A stretch of DNA of 64,000 nt from Symbiodinium natans (GCA_905221605.1 CAJNDS010001835.1:389101-453100); one strand, 5' to 3'; shown: positions 1-12,994, counted from the stretch's first letter. Program-made: numbers and translations. Notes: generated from the letters alone by a model not told the origin.

Positions 1-1287
1 TCCGTCAAACCAAAAGGGCGAAACGCAACAACAGAAAAACAAGAGCATCCAAAATCTCGATTTGCCACTGGCATCGTCCCCATGTTCCCTGTCCTCCCCC
101 CCCCCCCAACCAAGCCTTCCACACTGACACAAACTCAAGCCCAACCCGCGCAAACATGGCTGTGGATAAAATAGTGCAACGCCCCCCGTGATATCGTGTA
201 CTTTTTGATTTCGCGACAAATGACACCTCGCTTGTGAAGCATCTGCTGCGCAACTGCTTCAAGTTGTTTTCGGAAGTTTTGGCTTTGTTCGTTGTGAATT
301 ATTTTTTGGGGGATCCCGGTGAGTTTGCAAATCGACTCAGCCTGCCTTCCATTCGGTTCAACACCATCGGCGACGACACTGGAGGCTTCGGGATGGTTGA
401 AGGCGCCTGAAAATCAAGGCATGGGAAGCATGGGAATTCACGACCACCCCCCAAGTGATTCGGATTGACCACGCAACCGCTACAAGAGACCACAAAACCG
501 CTACAAGAGACCAACCTCCAGCGCAGTCTGCGCCAGGCCCAAGAGCCACTTCTCCTGTCTTCTGTCTCAAGCGAGCTCATGCTTCACAATTAGAAAACAA
601 ACCATTGCAACGTTAGAGGGATTCTTGCGCGGTCCGACTCAGTCTGCTGATGCTTCAACTGAAATATCACTGCTCGTAAACGTGAGGCTTCCGTGCTCTC
701 CTCCATCCAAAAGAAAACCCCAGTGGCCTCTTCAACCAAGGCCCTTGCACGTTGCCGCCTCTGCCTGCAGATCGCCGTCGCTGCCTCTGGGGCCTTTGGC
801 CGAATTTCGAGAGGGGTTCCTTTAGGAATTTTAGGTTCCGAAAGGACTTTCTGGGGCCCGTTGATCCCTAGGATCCCTTTTGGGCACCTTGGGCCGCGAG
901 GCTGCTGCCAGGTAGGCTTTGCTGATGGAGAGGAGACCATGCCGGAGCCTCTCAGGCACCCGCTTCTCAAGTCTGGGCTACATCCGTGCATGACGCATGT
1001 AAGACATAAGGTATGCATGTAGCTGGTACCCCCCACCCGGCCCACCCCCCAAGACCACCTTGCCAGATAAATCACCTTGTGTTCATATTATGAAGTGTTT
1101 CTAACGCCACGCATGTCTCCAGGCAACAGCACCAACCAAACAGCACAGGTTCTTGGCATTGTTGGTGTTTGTGGCGTTTTGTCTGCTGTTGTGTGTGGCA
1201 GGCACCGACAAATGCGCACATCTTTCTTTCCCAGTACAAAGCTCTGGATCCGGAAAATGGTCAATTGCGGGAGTTGTTGCCTTGCAA
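1..1287. other. Left edge, no recognisable gene
   Basis: I see no gene that I can name here. A minus-strand open frame at 590-1075 has a charged, helix-like C-terminal half (about 840-600) that could be an exon, but it matches no family I know. There is a run of ten C at about 98-107. Confidence 0.4.
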
Positions 1288-1841
1288 TCAAACTGGCGGG
1301 GACATGAACACAAGCAACGGCCAAGGCACACGGTCCATGCCGTTTGCTCGGCGATCTCCTCGCTTTCTTTGTTCAGCGCCAACTGCCAGCAGGAGGTTCA
1401 GATATTGGTTTGGAACGCACGTAACTTTACCACATTCAACTCTCAGATTGGAAATTTCACAGCCGAGAGCCCACAGCTTGTTTAGGACACTCTCAGCTTG
1501 AGCTGGGTCCACCTTGAGCAGCTCCAGCACTGCGGGAGCTGGGAGTGGATCCCGCTCCGAGATCCTCACGAATCAGCGACGCTAAGGCGCTAAGGCAACG
1601 ACCTAAAGAGCTTTCAGAATCGCGCCCCCCTCTCTCTGATGCCTTTTCGTTTTCTTCTCCGTGGACCGCAGGTTTTGCCCAGAAGCTCTCGCTCACTCTC
1701 CCCCTCCTGCCTCACATTCAGCTGCAACGTGCCCTCCGCCAACACAGCAGGCTGCCACTCCTCCACGGCCTGGTGACGCGTCAGACGTAACGACCCTAAA
1801 ATACACTGCACGGGTCTCAGGGGAAGGAAAAGGCATACCAA
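1288..1841 (-). CDS. Unrecognised multi-exon coding stretch
   Basis: Three minus-strand segments look coding but lie in different frames, as expected for small exons. They are a charged segment at about 1780-1630, a Ser/Leu-rich segment at about 1640-1530, and an amphipathic segment at about 1560-1370. The last contains LELLKVDPAQAESVLNKLW and is the most protein-like, with regular Leu/Ala helix spacing. I do not recognise a domain. No start codon, stop codon or splice site can be fixed, so the bounds are those of the coding-like signal. The strand agrees with every identified host gene in the window. Confidence 0.3.
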
Positions 1842-2589
1842 TCGTCGTCATAGGTAGATGGTTTTTGCGGGCATCATGATGCCTTGAATCAGTCCAGCTT
1901 TCTAAGGCTTTACCACCCAGGGACTGAGCAAGAGGTGCAAGAATCCAGGAGCCAGTCCGATACACCATCATTTGTGGTTTCAACGCCGGCGGCGTTTTGC
2001 CTTTAATCTGGGCGCCACGGGCCTTAAGACCTTAGGATTGACTGTGCCACGAGGTCAGCAAACAGTCAGATCCAACCAGCCTCTGCAGGGAGGAACTGTC
2101 CGGGCTGAAAGTCTTCCCACGCAGCTACCGCATCGACCTAGCCAGCGGAGGCCAAACAAGAATGGGCATGCTTCAACCGGCCATATTTGGACAGGCCTTC
2201 TTGGTGACTTGCCCCAATACCGCCGGCGGAACCGGGACCGTTATTGCCTCACAAACAATCCAGACACCGAACGGACGTGCTGAGTAAAAGGGTGTACTGG
2301 ACATCACACTCTTCACACATGAGAACGCGAACAACAACAACAAAACCCACCAAAGCTGGCATCTGTGACCCGCCGCAAGCCTTTGCCAGCCGAAGCTGCT
2401 GGTCTACTTTGCACCAAGTCCGAGCGAGCAGCGAACTCGAAGTGGCCGGCCGGGCTACGCGGCGCGAAGTGCCCCCGCTCAAAGAGCGCCCTCCCCGCAC
2501 TGCAGGCGAGGCCTCGAATTAGCTCCGACGTACTTCGCCATGCAATTGGGGCAATTGTGTTAAGAAATGTTAAGATCCATCGCTTGCTT
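1842..2589. other. No recognisable gene
   Basis: Short open frames on both strands, none with domain-like composition. Probably intergenic or intron. Confidence 0.4.
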
Positions 2590-4375
2590 TTAACCGCTTG
2601 CAGGATTCAGCACGACTGCCGCACTGGCCTCCATGGCAAAGCTGCACAATGTCCTCATGAACACAGAGAACTGGGTACCGCTTGAATCTGGGGCCGTGCA
2701 CAGCTCAGTCTGGGTGTTCAAATGCTGCAAGGCATCACCCTCATCAAAGGTTCGTGGCGCGTAGAAAACCAGCAGCGACTCCTCACAAGTAGGGCCTATT
2801 TTAGAGACCGCACTGTGCATGCTGCAAACGGCCCTACACATTCAACACACAACGCGCAATTGAACAACTCCCAAAACCACCCGTCAGGCACAAAAAAGAA
2901 TCCAAATCCACGAGGCACCCACACCCAGACCTCTCCTGACCAAAGGCTTCCAAGCGCGCGAGCCCTGCAGCTTCCAGCGCAATGGAACCCGAGGTTTCCG
3001 CCTCCTCCGCATGAACTGCATGAACAAGCTGCTGGTACAAGGAGTATACCTTAATGCTAGGAGACTTCAAAAGGACACAGATTCTGAAAGCAACCATCGA
3101 GGTTCGAGCATGACAAGCGCCGGCAAGAAGATCTCGACAGCCGTCCCATCGGATCGCAGAAAACGGATGAGGCACTGCATCAGCATCGCCTGCAAGCCGT
3201 CACACGCAATCGGCAATCTATGGAAACCCTGGCGACCCAAGATGCAAAGAGTTGCTGAGTATCCACGCCGATGTGCACACATGCGGAACTCCTCACGTCC
3301 CTGAAAACCCCCTCGAGATGGACTCCGCCTGCGCCCAGAGGTACCGTTCTGGTGAAGCGCGGAGTTCCGTTCGGCCCTCCTCGTCGAGGAGATTCCACAG
3401 GGTGTCGAACTCCTCCGTGCTCCAATAAGAGCATAAAGAGCATGGGTGAATTCGAATGTACCTACTCTCAACTTTTGAGAAGCCCATGAGAACTCTACGA
3501 GGCTCTACGAGGCTCTTCGAAGCTCTACGAAGCTCTACACGGCTCTACAGTCCTCGAGGATCTCCTCCCGGCCTGGGCGAAGGGGCACCCTAGAGCCCCA
3601 AGCCCTCCAGAAGTGCCTTTTGTTCAACACGGGCGCACGCCTTGCTTCGCAATGTCCAGCCATCGACTCCCCTGCAGCTGAGACAGGTCCTCCTCCTCCC
3701 AGAGGAGCAGTCCTGCATTCGGCTGAGTCCACTAAGTGTCCGCGCTCGGATTGGCAAGCTTCCCACAGAAGTTTGGGGTGGAGTCCAAGGAGGCTCGGCG
3801 TTTGCTTGGCCGCTGGCTTGGCCGTTGGCAGAACTCATAGAAGAGGTGCTTCGACTTTCGTGTAATGCATTGCATTGCTTTCCGAGCTTCATTGATTTAT
3901 GCGGAACTCCGAGACCCCTTTTATCCCATTCACCAACCGCAGATAAACTGGAGGCCCGCAACCCTGGACGTCCTCCTGGCGAATCTTGGAGAAGTGCGAT
4001 CTGCGAAGTGTAGGGCTCACCTAACAGACCGTCTTGCGCGAGCAGGATGTGGAAGGCCATCCAGATGGAATCTGAAGCTTCCTCATCCTCAGCCAAGCAC
4101 GCAGTGGCCAACAACACAGCGGCCGAAAGGGGCGTTAAAAAAGCCCTGAGATGCCAGGCCGAGCATCTAAAAACTTCCGCAAGGTTGGGCATCTTCGGGC
4201 GACACTTGCAGTCCAACAATTCCTGCAACAAGCGGGTCTGTGCTGCACCAACCTCTGTGTCTTCTGGGACATCTGGAGAATCTGTCACAGAAATTACGGA
4301 GTATGCAGCATCCCAAGATTTGCGTGCATCTGCTACATCTGCAGCTCCTCTCTGAGAGGGCCAGCAGTGGCTCAC
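2590..4375 (-). CDS. Unrecognised multi-exon gene
   Basis: Four minus-strand stretches have protein-like composition: 4375-3590 (a 261-codon open frame), about 3460-3300, about 3080-2880 and about 2800-2590. The 3460-3300 segment contains STEEFDTLWNLLDEEGRTEL. This has the spacing of a helix followed by an acidic loop, somewhat like an EF-hand half-site, but it lacks the full calcium-ligand pattern. The long frame includes a hydrophobic stretch (AFLTPLSAAVLLATACLA) that could be a membrane segment. I cannot place splice sites or show that all four belong to one gene. A 10-bp direct repeat at 3493-3550 lies between the first two stretches. Confidence 0.3.
3493..3550. repeat. Short tandem repeat, 10-bp unit CTCTACGAGG
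   Basis: Six head-to-tail copies of CTCTACGAGG with substitutions in the last bases of the unit. They lie between two coding-like minus-strand segments, probably in an intron. Confidence 0.85.
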
Positions 4376-5674
4376 CTGCCACCAGGCGCCTGGAAGCTCG
4401 GAAACGGCCGTCCGCGAACGCCTCGGCAGAGAGCCAGTTAGGGCTTGTGGCAGTTGAGACTGTCTTTTATTTGCCTGAATATGTTTGTCCTGAAGACTTC
4501 TCCAACTCGCTCTAGTTCACGACATGTGGGAAAGCCTTGGAAGGGCCGGCACCTCACCAAATCTGCGTCAGAGTGGCATTGAACGCCACGGCTGTGAAAC
4601 ACCTGTCTTCGCCGAGCGGCTATGTGATTCAGAGGCGCGCCTTCGAATGCCTCCATGGCGGCGCGAACTACATGAACTCCGAATACCTACTAGGCGCATC
4701 AGGCTCCTGAACATACGGGTTAGAGTTGCGACTGACTTCGGTGTTGTCAATCAGCGGCTACTGTTGCACATTGCATCCGATCTGAGTGCAGAAAGGGCCG
4801 GCATGTGCAGACATTTGCGGGCAAGCGAGGCATGCACAAGCCCTTGAGAATCTGGACCCTGTCTCAACTGCACAAGTCATGCCCCTGCAAGCACCGTCAA
4901 CTTGGGACCAGCACATGTTGGCCAGACCTTGTGGGCCGAACCTCAACACATCTCAGTAACATGCCAAAGGCATATCTTAGTAAAATGCCAAAGGCATGAA
5001 GCAGTGAAATTGTCGCATGCCTGATCTCGGCTCCAACAAAAGACCTGCCTGAGCATGCTAACAGCTGCTAACACTTGGCCCACTGGCTCATGGATCTTCC
5101 GGATGCTCTGCTCCTGGGGCTTCGGAAGGCTGGCATGACAGAATTTAGACTTGAGACTTACTTCTACACGAAAGCTCACGCGTTCGCGCGCGAATTGTTT
5201 CAGCGGAGGCTCGATGAAAGCGCTCATCTTTTCGGTGAGCCTTTGCTGCAGCAGAACTAGCAAAACTTGCCCTCCAATCAAGTTGCGACCTGTCGAGAAC
5301 GGGAGCTGCAGAATGAAAACCACCGACCCACGTCCCACGCTTGCGACTACATGCGACTACGAAGCGCCAAGCCACGTGTAGTTCAGCGTGGCAATGGCCC
5401 ACACGGTGTTCGCCAGGTTCTGCCTTGGAGGACAGTCCAAGAGGCTGCTGAGCGTAGCCACCTCTTCAAGCCTTCTACGCCGACGCCCCAGAAGCCCGTG
5501 GTCTGGGAATCTAGCGCATTGAACTCTTCAACACGCCGCACGGATGCGCCGCACCTGAGCAAACGAGAGCCGCGAACCAGCCTGCGAATTATGCAGAATC
5601 AGGCTGTGTTACTTGAGAAATCCGCGCAATGCTCTGAGTCACGGACAGGCTGTCCACCAACTTCTCGTTTTTGT
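4376..5674. other. No recognisable gene; small direct repeat
   Basis: Nothing recognisable as a gene. At about 4955-5000 the sequence ATGCCAAAGGCAT occurs twice; each copy is itself nearly palindromic. This interval lies downstream of the GT47 gene on its transcribed strand. Confidence 0.4.
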
Positions 5675-7420
5675 TCAAGAGCTTGGCACTGGACCAGAGG
5701 ACATTCCTAGCCCAACAATGTGCACTCCAACACCGGCAATAAACAGATCAGGATGGCACATGATTTCTCTAGCAACTGCTTGAGGCTGCACCCAACCCCC
5801 CCCCTGCAGTTTTGGACCCCAGGCAAGTCCGAGGAAACGGGGGCGCTGTGCGACTCGCTGTCGCAAGAGGGTCATCACTGCAGCAAAAGGGTTGCAGCCT
5901 TCTCTCTCTGAGTAGTAGTCGAACCAGCAGGAATGCTCATCCACGCCCCTCTTCAGGCGGCGAAGCTCTGGTACTGGGATCGATTTCAAGTAGCCATACA
6001 AATCACCTATCCGCTCAGTAGGCCACTTGATCGAGAACTGAGGCCAATCCAGTAGTTCCTGGAAGGGAGCTTCCAAGTCATCGGACAAAATGACAGGTAT
6101 ACACCCTGCCAGCAATGCGACAAAGAGATGGATGGTCCATGGAGTAATACCTCGCGGTGCCAAGCAAAACAAAGAACGCCCCATCAGCACATGATACTCC
6201 TCGACGAAACCACCAACGCTGACACCTGGTTGACCCGAGAGCTTCTCCATGATAAGCGTGCGCACGGAAACATTTGCGTAGCTGTCTGTGTTTCCTGCAT
6301 GGCGGCCATGGAAGCAAATGAAAACATCCCTCTCTTCTAGCGGCCTGTTCTTGCTGAGCAATTCCCTTGCCCTCCAAAGGTCCACATGTCCTGGAATGAT
6401 GATGTCCTTCCAGCGGCTGAAGGAAGGCTCAGGGCCATCAGTGTTTAAGTCTTCACAATGATTTTCTACTTGCAGGCGGATTGCTGAGCGTACTCCTGCA
6501 CGCCAGCCAGGGATACGACAGGGATGGCGACCCCAGCTGAAGAGAAAGACATGGTCTGCTCCGTCCCTGCGATCGAACCATGGGCCAAAGCTTCGAAGAT
6601 GATGCAGCGTCTTCTGGAGCAGGGTCTCCGCCTCGTTGCCCTCTGAGTCAAAAGCATCGAAATAGTTAAGAACTTCGATGCACTTAAAGTACGACGGTAC
6701 AAAGAAGACGTCTGCATCTGCGGGGTCAGTTGTCTGACAGGCAGCGGCCTCTTGCTCAAACCGGTTGTGGAACAACAGCTCAGTCCCGTACATGCCGAAT
6801 AGGCACTGCAGAGGCTTGGCCGTCATTGCCGCCAGATATCCGGCGGAGCCGGAATGCAGAAGCTTTGCTGGCACCAGGTCATCCCCCAACGCAGGTGCCG
6901 GATACACGAAGATCTTGGGGCCTGAGCAAGGAGCGTCACCAGCGGGACCCAGCACTGCGCGGTAAAGCTGGAAAGTGCTGAGCAATCTCTCGACTTCCCA
7001 CCCATCCTCCGAAGCCTTCGCCTTCACGTCCTCCATCTCACTTGGGGAGATGCTAGCCAGGATCTCGCCACTGACTTGGAGAACATCCAAGGCTTCAGCA
7101 CGGCTTCCCTCGTAGTCGATGGCTGGGAGGCCCTGGAGGAAGACCGTCAAGATGCCAAAAAGACAATCACTGGCCACACCTGCCAGGATCTCCGTGCTCT
7201 GAGTGAAGATGCGAGTCCACTTTGCAAAGAAGCGCGCATCCTCCAAGGAAGCGCCCGAGTCAATATGAAGGCTGGACCAATTGAGGACATAGTCCTGCCA
7301 GAAGTTGTCCAACTGCGCCTTTGGGCCTAAGTCCACTACATCGTTCAGGGAACACTCGGTCCACCCTGCTGATGGATAGCTGCCCAGATAGAGAGCCAGA
7401 ACTGCAGGCAGCCACGACAT
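5675..7420 (-). CDS. Exostosin-family (GT47) glycosyltransferase
   Basis: A single uninterrupted frame of 581 codons. The first in-frame ATG (7420) is followed by a typical signal peptide (MSWLPAVLALYLGSYPSAGW), so the product should enter the secretory pathway. Residues 1-160 are a poorly conserved stem. The exostosin domain starts near residue 169 with KIFVYPAP. It continues with the hallmark FVPSYFKCIEV (about 250), FLFSWGRHPCR (about 305), a FHGRH segment (about 380) and a LAPRGITPWTIHLF...GCIPVILSDD segment (about 425-455), which in GT47 enzymes forms the nucleotide-sugar site. GT47 members transfer sugars such as GlcA, GlcNAc, galactose or arabinose onto glycans in the Golgi. Donor and acceptor cannot be told here. 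No intron is needed, which is notable beside the intron-rich genes elsewhere in the window and would fit a retroposed or short-intron gene. The family call is secure, the substrate open. Confidence 0.9.
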   Translation of the reverse strand: MSWLPAVLALYLGSYPSAGWTECSLNDVVDLGPKAQLDNFWQDYVLNWSSLHIDSGASLEDARFFAKWTRIFTQSTEILAGVASDCLFGILTVFLQGLPAIDYEGSRAEALDVLQVSGEILASISPSEMEDVKAKASEDGWEVERLLSTFQLYRAVLGPAGDAPCSGPKIFVYPAPALGDDLVPAKLLHSGSAGYLAAMTAKPLQCLFGMYGTELLFHNRFEQEAAACQTTDPADADVFFVPSYFKCIEVLNYFDAFDSEGNEAETLLQKTLHHLRSFGPWFDRRDGADHVFLFSWGRHPCRIPGWRAGVRSAIRLQVENHCEDLNTDGPEPSFSRWKDIIIPGHVDLWRARELLSKNRPLEERDVFICFHGRHAGNTDSYANVSVRTLIMEKLSGQPGVSVGGFVEEYHVLMGRSLFCLAPRGITPWTIHLFVALLAGCIPVILSDDLEAPFQELLDWPQFSIKWPTERIGDLYGYLKSIPVPELRRLKRGVDEHSCWFDYYSEREGCNPFAAVMTLLRQRVAQRPRFLGLAWGPKLQGGGWVQPQAVAREIMCHPDLFIAGVGVHIVGLGMSSGPVPSS

Positions 7421-7423
7421 CAA

Positions 7424-8708
7424 TTTTTACCATCTGTGGTCTGTATATGTGTGCACCTGATAACTTTAGCGGGGGAGTGCAATTCGACTGCTAGGTGTCA
7501 GGTGTTTGTCATCGGTTGATATCGGTTGGGGCTCAACAGTCCAGCATGGTGTGGAGGGTGTGGCAGTTGTCACGGTCTGAGCTCACATGTCAGCGATTTT
7601 GGCATGATGGTAGAACTGCTGACAAGCTCGAGCCCGGTGGGCTCTCAGGACAGGACCGACAGTCAGGTTTTGGAAACTCCTGCGATCAACCTGGGATAAA
7701 TGGTCTTTGACCCCTGCTACACGGCCGACTTCATCCAATCTGGTGTGTATGCGTACTACACTCGATACACATCCCAGGTAGCTGAGGCAGGAACGCCAAG
7801 TTCACAGCCTGAAACTCGCGAACTCGAGCTGCCTTTCAAGGTGCACTACGGGCAGGTGGAGCCTTCGTGCATCAGGACATGCCCGGGCAATCAGAATGCA
7901 GCACATCCTTTTCGCATGTCCCGATACTTCTGGCAACTAGCACTGTTCTCCTGATGACAGGGGCTCAACAAGAAGGCTCAGCGATGTGCGTGAGCATTCG
8001 CAACCCCCCACCTCCCTTTGCCGGTGGCCCTGGCTGCAACTAGTTTTTGAGGGCAAAGAGGTCCACTGGCCGCCAAGTTACAGCTTGCTCGGCCAGGGGA
8101 CCGGAGACAGCCGTGTCCGCGAAGGCAAGCTTCGCCACAGCCCAAGAGAGACGCGAGACCTTGGAAAGCGGAAAAGCCAGGCTGAAGCTAAGCCGGTACA
8201 TGCATTCAAGAGATCTCGGAAGTATGAGGCAAGCTTTGGAGATACATAGGCTATGCCGGCTTTAGCCTTGGCTGATTGGGGTTTCGGATTTTGGACATTG
8301 AACTGTCTTGGGCTTGGAGGTCACGATTTACGCCTAAATCGGGGCCTATAGTTCATGCAAATTTGGGAATGATGCGTGCTGCAAAGCCTCATCATGTTGC
8401 CCAATCTTGCCCGATAATGCAGTGCATCTCTCTTGTGGTGCCTGCTACTAAGCTTCACTTTGGAAAGCTGCGGCGAACTACTAGCTAATGCTATCTACGG
8501 CAGTCACTGCAGTCATCCAACGGGCCGCATCGTCTCGTCAACCGACCTTTCCCAGACTTGGACCGCCAGGTTGAAGTAACAATCGAAGCACAGAGTGGCA
8601 CAGTGTACCACAGTGTGATTCCTCCATGAGATCCATGAAACCCTGAGGAGCTCAAGCCCCGCCTCAGCAGGACACCCAAGGTCTCATGCTTTTCAAGCAT
8701 CCAGGCTG
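7424..8708. other. Upstream of the GT47 gene, no recognisable gene
   Basis: No coding segment that I recognise. A possible 3' splice acceptor for spliced-leader addition (CCACAG, about 7435) lies just upstream of the GT47 start on the minus strand; that reading is inference. Confidence 0.35.
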
Positions 8709-9114
8709 CTAAGGGTGTATCAGGAAGTGGTGCATCCTGTCAAAGTGAAGCAAGACACAAGCAGACACGTTTGGCTGCGGAGTATTTGCCCGTCCCAAGA
8801 CGCTCGCCTCACGCCCGGATGATGTGCAGCAGCAGAAGACCTTAGCTGGACATATCCTTACAAAGGTGCCAAGGGCTCTCAATCGGCCGTCCAAAGGCCC
8901 CCTAAAAACCCCGAAAAGGATCGAAAATGCAATGAACTCGAATGCCTCCAATGCATCCCCTGCCTTGCGCCACTCACCCGTCTCATCAGTTCCAAAAGTG
9001 TCCACAAATTGCCCGTGCTCCGCCGTTGTCACCTCAGGTAGTCAGGCACAACACGCACCACTTTGCGCGGTTCCTCCTCCTAGGAGCAAGGAGTCCAACA
9101 CACAGATATCAACA

Positions 9115-9375
9115 CAACCCACAAGTACACACAAGCACCCACACGTACCCACAGGCACCCGAAGGTACCCACAAGTGCCCACAAAACCCACAGGTACCCA
9201 CAGGTACCCACAAGTACCCACAAGTGCCCACACGTACCACGTACCCCCAGGTACCTACATGTAATTACTGGTACCCACACAGGTATGCACAGGTACCCAC
9301 AGGTCCCACAGGTACCTACAGGCACCCACAGGTCCCTCCAGGTCCTCACAAATACCCACAATACTTACAGGTATG
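9115..9375. repeat. Minisatellite, 10-bp unit ACAGGTACCC
   Basis: About 25 degenerate copies of ACAGGTACCC (variants ACAAGTACCC, ACAAGTGCCC, ACACGTACCC). Most units contain GGTACC or GTAC, so single strands could fold. All six frames stay open across the array, giving Thr/Gln/Val/Pro- or Cys/Gly/Val-rich translations that are not genes. The array abuts the end of the coding-like exon at 9390-9690. Confidence 0.95.
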
Positions 9376-9389
9376 TGGGGAGTGCGCTG

Positions 9390-9690
9390 TTGGAAAACTG
9401 GCATCTTCATCTGAGCGGCAATCAGGGCATCTTTGTGAGGCAACGTTCGCACAGCCACCATGGGCTTTCGGACCACCTCGAAGCTTCGGCGATTCTCGGT
9501 GGGCATGAACCTGCGCAGGTCCTTGAGGCCCACTGAAGCACCGGGAAGCACTAATGTTTCGGCAACGCCGGCCATTCTTGCTACAATCTTACTAGCTACT
9601 AGCACGATCTTAAGGAGGTCCTGGCCCGACATCAGCGTAAGTCGTTCACCAAACTCAGCTGCCAAGGCTGCTGCTCGAGCAGTCTTGTCC
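9390..9690 (-). CDS. Unrecognised exon(s)
   Basis: Minus-strand frame from a plausible acceptor (CCCTCACAG, then GACCTGGAC near 9690) to about 9390. It reads as a compact protein segment: an Ala-rich helix, a hydrophobic helix around DLLKIVLVASKIVARMAG, and a basic segment with MPTENRRSFEVVRKPM. Composition and lack of stops argue for real coding sequence. I do not recognise the family. A Pro/Ala/Glu-rich minus-strand frame at 9972-9800 may be an upstream exon of the same gene. The 3' end runs into the 10-bp minisatellite, where the frame stays open by chance, so the true end is unclear. Confidence 0.45.
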
Positions 9691-9979
9691 AGGTCCTGTG
9701 AGGGCCGGGTACCCTTGCGTGGCGATTTGCATCTTGTCTTATCTCATGTTGTGTCTTATCATTCACCAACTCAGGATGACAAACTTTATGCTCCTTAGCT
9801 GCTTTCGGAGGACACAGTGCGCATGGCTAGGCACGGCTAGGCTGTTTTCGGCATGGCAGGCCTCGGGTTCTGGTCCCTCGCCCAAACCCTCCTCAGCATT
9901 CACAGGTGCTGGTGCCGGCGTGGCTGGGGATTCTGTGGTGACAGGCTCCTGCAGGCCGCACGGGCTCAACAACGCTACT

Positions 9980-12890
9980 TATTTATTCAGAACTACACGT
10001 GCCCGGAAGCTCATACTACTTCGCAACATCAGCAGACCCAGGCAGAAGAAACGACAATTGCATGCTTCAGTACAGATTAAAACACAGAAACCGAAAAGAA
10101 CAAGCACACAGAACAGAGCAGGAACTTGAAAATCTCAAACAAGGACCGGAGAGCCCATGCGGATATGGAGAGGTTTCGGCATCGCACAGGCTCAGCGCAG
10201 TGCAGGGCTGTATAAGCTGTATAAGGGCTTGCCTTGAGTCATTGAGGCGATATCCACATCCATGGACATTTAACTGAGACTTCGCCCCGGGTGGGGAGCT
10301 GCCAAGCAGAGCAAAGCTCTGTTCTACAGCTCCCTCAGGGAAATTTTCTGCTGTGGCCACGATGGTCGCATTGCATGAAGGCTGTCAGCTCTGTGCTGCT
10401 TCTTTTTAATCGCACCACATGGCCTATGTGGCCTGGTGTCTGGACTGGCTCTGTTCGGGCGTTTTACCAAAAGGTTGCAAGGAGAATGGCCACATCATCC
10501 CCGATCAACTCCTTGGCTTCGGCCTCGCTCTTCCCATCTGCCCTCTGAACCAGGGTTCCGAGTGTGGCATGCCGGAGCATCACCCAAGCCTGTGGTCAGC
10601 TGCAAACCCGACAGCCACAACAGTCGAGAAATGACAACTCAACACAGAAGCCTCCACCACATTTCCGTAGCCACCCTTGAGCTTAAAATGAAGCTTTCGC
10701 CAGGCTCCCGTGACATCTTTATCCTTGATTCGACGGCACATTCATCACAGACAGGATGCAATGTCAGCATGGGGCGCCACTTCAAGTCGACACAAGCGAT
10801 GAAACACGTTCAGGAGACAAGGAGCAAAAAGAGTCAACTGATCACCGACTTCAAACGCTCCCAGCACGTGTGACTCCGTTGATGGGGTCTTTCTGATGGC
10901 CACCTTCCTTCGACAAGATGCAACGTGTTTTTGGGTCCACCACTCGAATCAAGGTGCTTCACATCTCCTACTGCTGTCCTGTCTTACGATGCGACCACAC
11001 TAAACTTTTGGCCAGAACATGAACACCGGTTCGAAGGCAGCGCTGTGGCGAGAAAGAATGGCTGTCCAAGGGGACACGAAAATCTCTTCGGCCAAGGGTC
11101 TTGTATGTCACCACATAAGGTATGCCATCTGTTCGACCTGCCTCCTCCCCCGACACATAGACAAGAGGGTTCTTCCTTACTCGCAGCATGTGACATGCCA
11201 CAACGGCTCTGGCAGGGCTTGGCGCGAAAAGAAACTACGATAAAAACCAGCTGATACAGTCTTCTTCTTGTACGAATCAGAATCTTGCCAAGTATGCAGG
11301 GTTCTCGTCGAGCACGAAGCCCGCCTCATCTAGGATGTCCTGTGTGCATCGGCCGCAACTGCCTCATGTCACTCATATCCGGCGCACATATGCGCACATG
11401 TGATTCAAGCAAGCAGGGTAGCAGGTAGCTTGACGGGTCCTTGTGGCGTTCTTCTTCCGGCTCGGAGGCCTAGAAGCGAGCGTGCCCAGTGCATGAGACT
11501 CTTGAATCGCTTTCACCGAGATTCAAGCCTCCGGGTGTTTGGGCAGCTGGCCACGCAGAGCGAGCAGCTCTGCTTGCACTTCCCGATCCTCCTATGAAGT
11601 AGCTTTTGGCAACACTGAGATTTGAATGCAATGGGGACGTGTCCTGCATAGACACTGGACACAAAGCATCTTTGGATCTATGGCTGCAGCCCCGGATTCC
11701 CAGTTTCAATCTCCTGTGTGAGAGCTGCAGAGAAAGCCCCCGGACGTCGGCCCATCGTTCCGACAGAAAGATAGTCGCTTGTACAAGGTCTGGTAATCGG
11801 GATTTGGCATGCTGAAGCAGCCGCTGTGAACCGCTAGCTCAAACGCATTCTGCAAGCAGGATTCAGCTCTCACTACAGGCCATCGAGCACCCATGTCCAT
11901 TCGGTATGCACTAGGCACTAAGCAGCCTCAGGCTGAAGTGTGCAATGGCTGGCGACCCGGAACATCCGGAAATGTCCGGAACAAACATATGTCCCACAAG
12001 TTACACAATCGTGCTGGTGCTGGCAGACCTTGCAGTACCCTGCGCTGTTGTTGTCCAATGCCCAGCTTTACCAGAAGCCCCGGCCGTGCCCTCAATGTAT
12101 ATGAGGATGCTGTTAGGGATGAACTTGACAGACTTGTTGAACCGCTTCCAAAACATGAGCTTCACAAGTGAACACGGGGCGGTTTGCCTCACAGGGCGTC
12201 TTGATGTGCGATATCTGGCTGTCAGGCAGGCCCTGGGGGGAGGGGAGTGAAACACAGCTTCTTGTGGCAACACAAATTTGTGCGTGCTGCGACGACAACT
12301 CTAGCGGCCCGGTTGCCTTGCCATGTCAAGAAAACAAAGCTGCAAAACCTTGTCTACAGCATTGCTTATGCTTTTGATTCTTATTCGGGCCAGAAGCCGC
12401 TTGCAGTGTCCACCAGAAGGATGAAAAAGGTAGAGCCATCCCTCTGGCATCTGGACAAGCAAAATGTCTACAGTACAATTGCAGTTTAAATCTTGCTTTG
12501 AGAGATGAAGCTCCTTTGCCGGCTCTCAGCAGCGCCTGACATCCTGAGCACGGGACGTCAAGTAACTACCCTGTAATGCCAAGGGCCATGTTTCAACACC
12601 TCGGGTTGTGACTTGTACAGGCGAAACGGCGACAAACAGATGTTCGAGCCACGAAGAGAAAACAGACAGCGCAGCCGGTCATGAAGCAGCCGGCTACATG
12701 CAGTCGTCTGACTCTCCGGCCCTCAGCCTTGGACCAAGCGTCGCAAGCTGCCCAGCCAAGATCTGCCCGCTGGCTCTCCAGTGAGCCTCATCGGACAAAG
12801 AGCATGCGTGGACAAGGCTTGCCACGGCAGCCACTCAACTTGTTCCAGCCCGTGTGCTCGCCTCATTCTGAGGCATCAATCGTTGTAGCT
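9980..12890. other. No recognisable gene
   Basis: About 2.9 kb of unique-looking sequence with only short open frames on both strands. None shows motifs or composition I would defend as a gene. Confidence 0.4.
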
Positions 12891-12994
12891 GTGGTGCAAG
12901 TATGGGTTGTTCAGCCACCTCCAAAGCAGCAACGAAGATGAACTCATCTTGACAAAGCCTGAAAGTGCGAGGAGGCAACAGGAGGCAACGCAGC

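Noticed and set aside
9042-9361. Cys/Gly/Val- and Thr/Pro-rich frames on both strands
   Set aside because: Translations of the 10-bp minisatellite.
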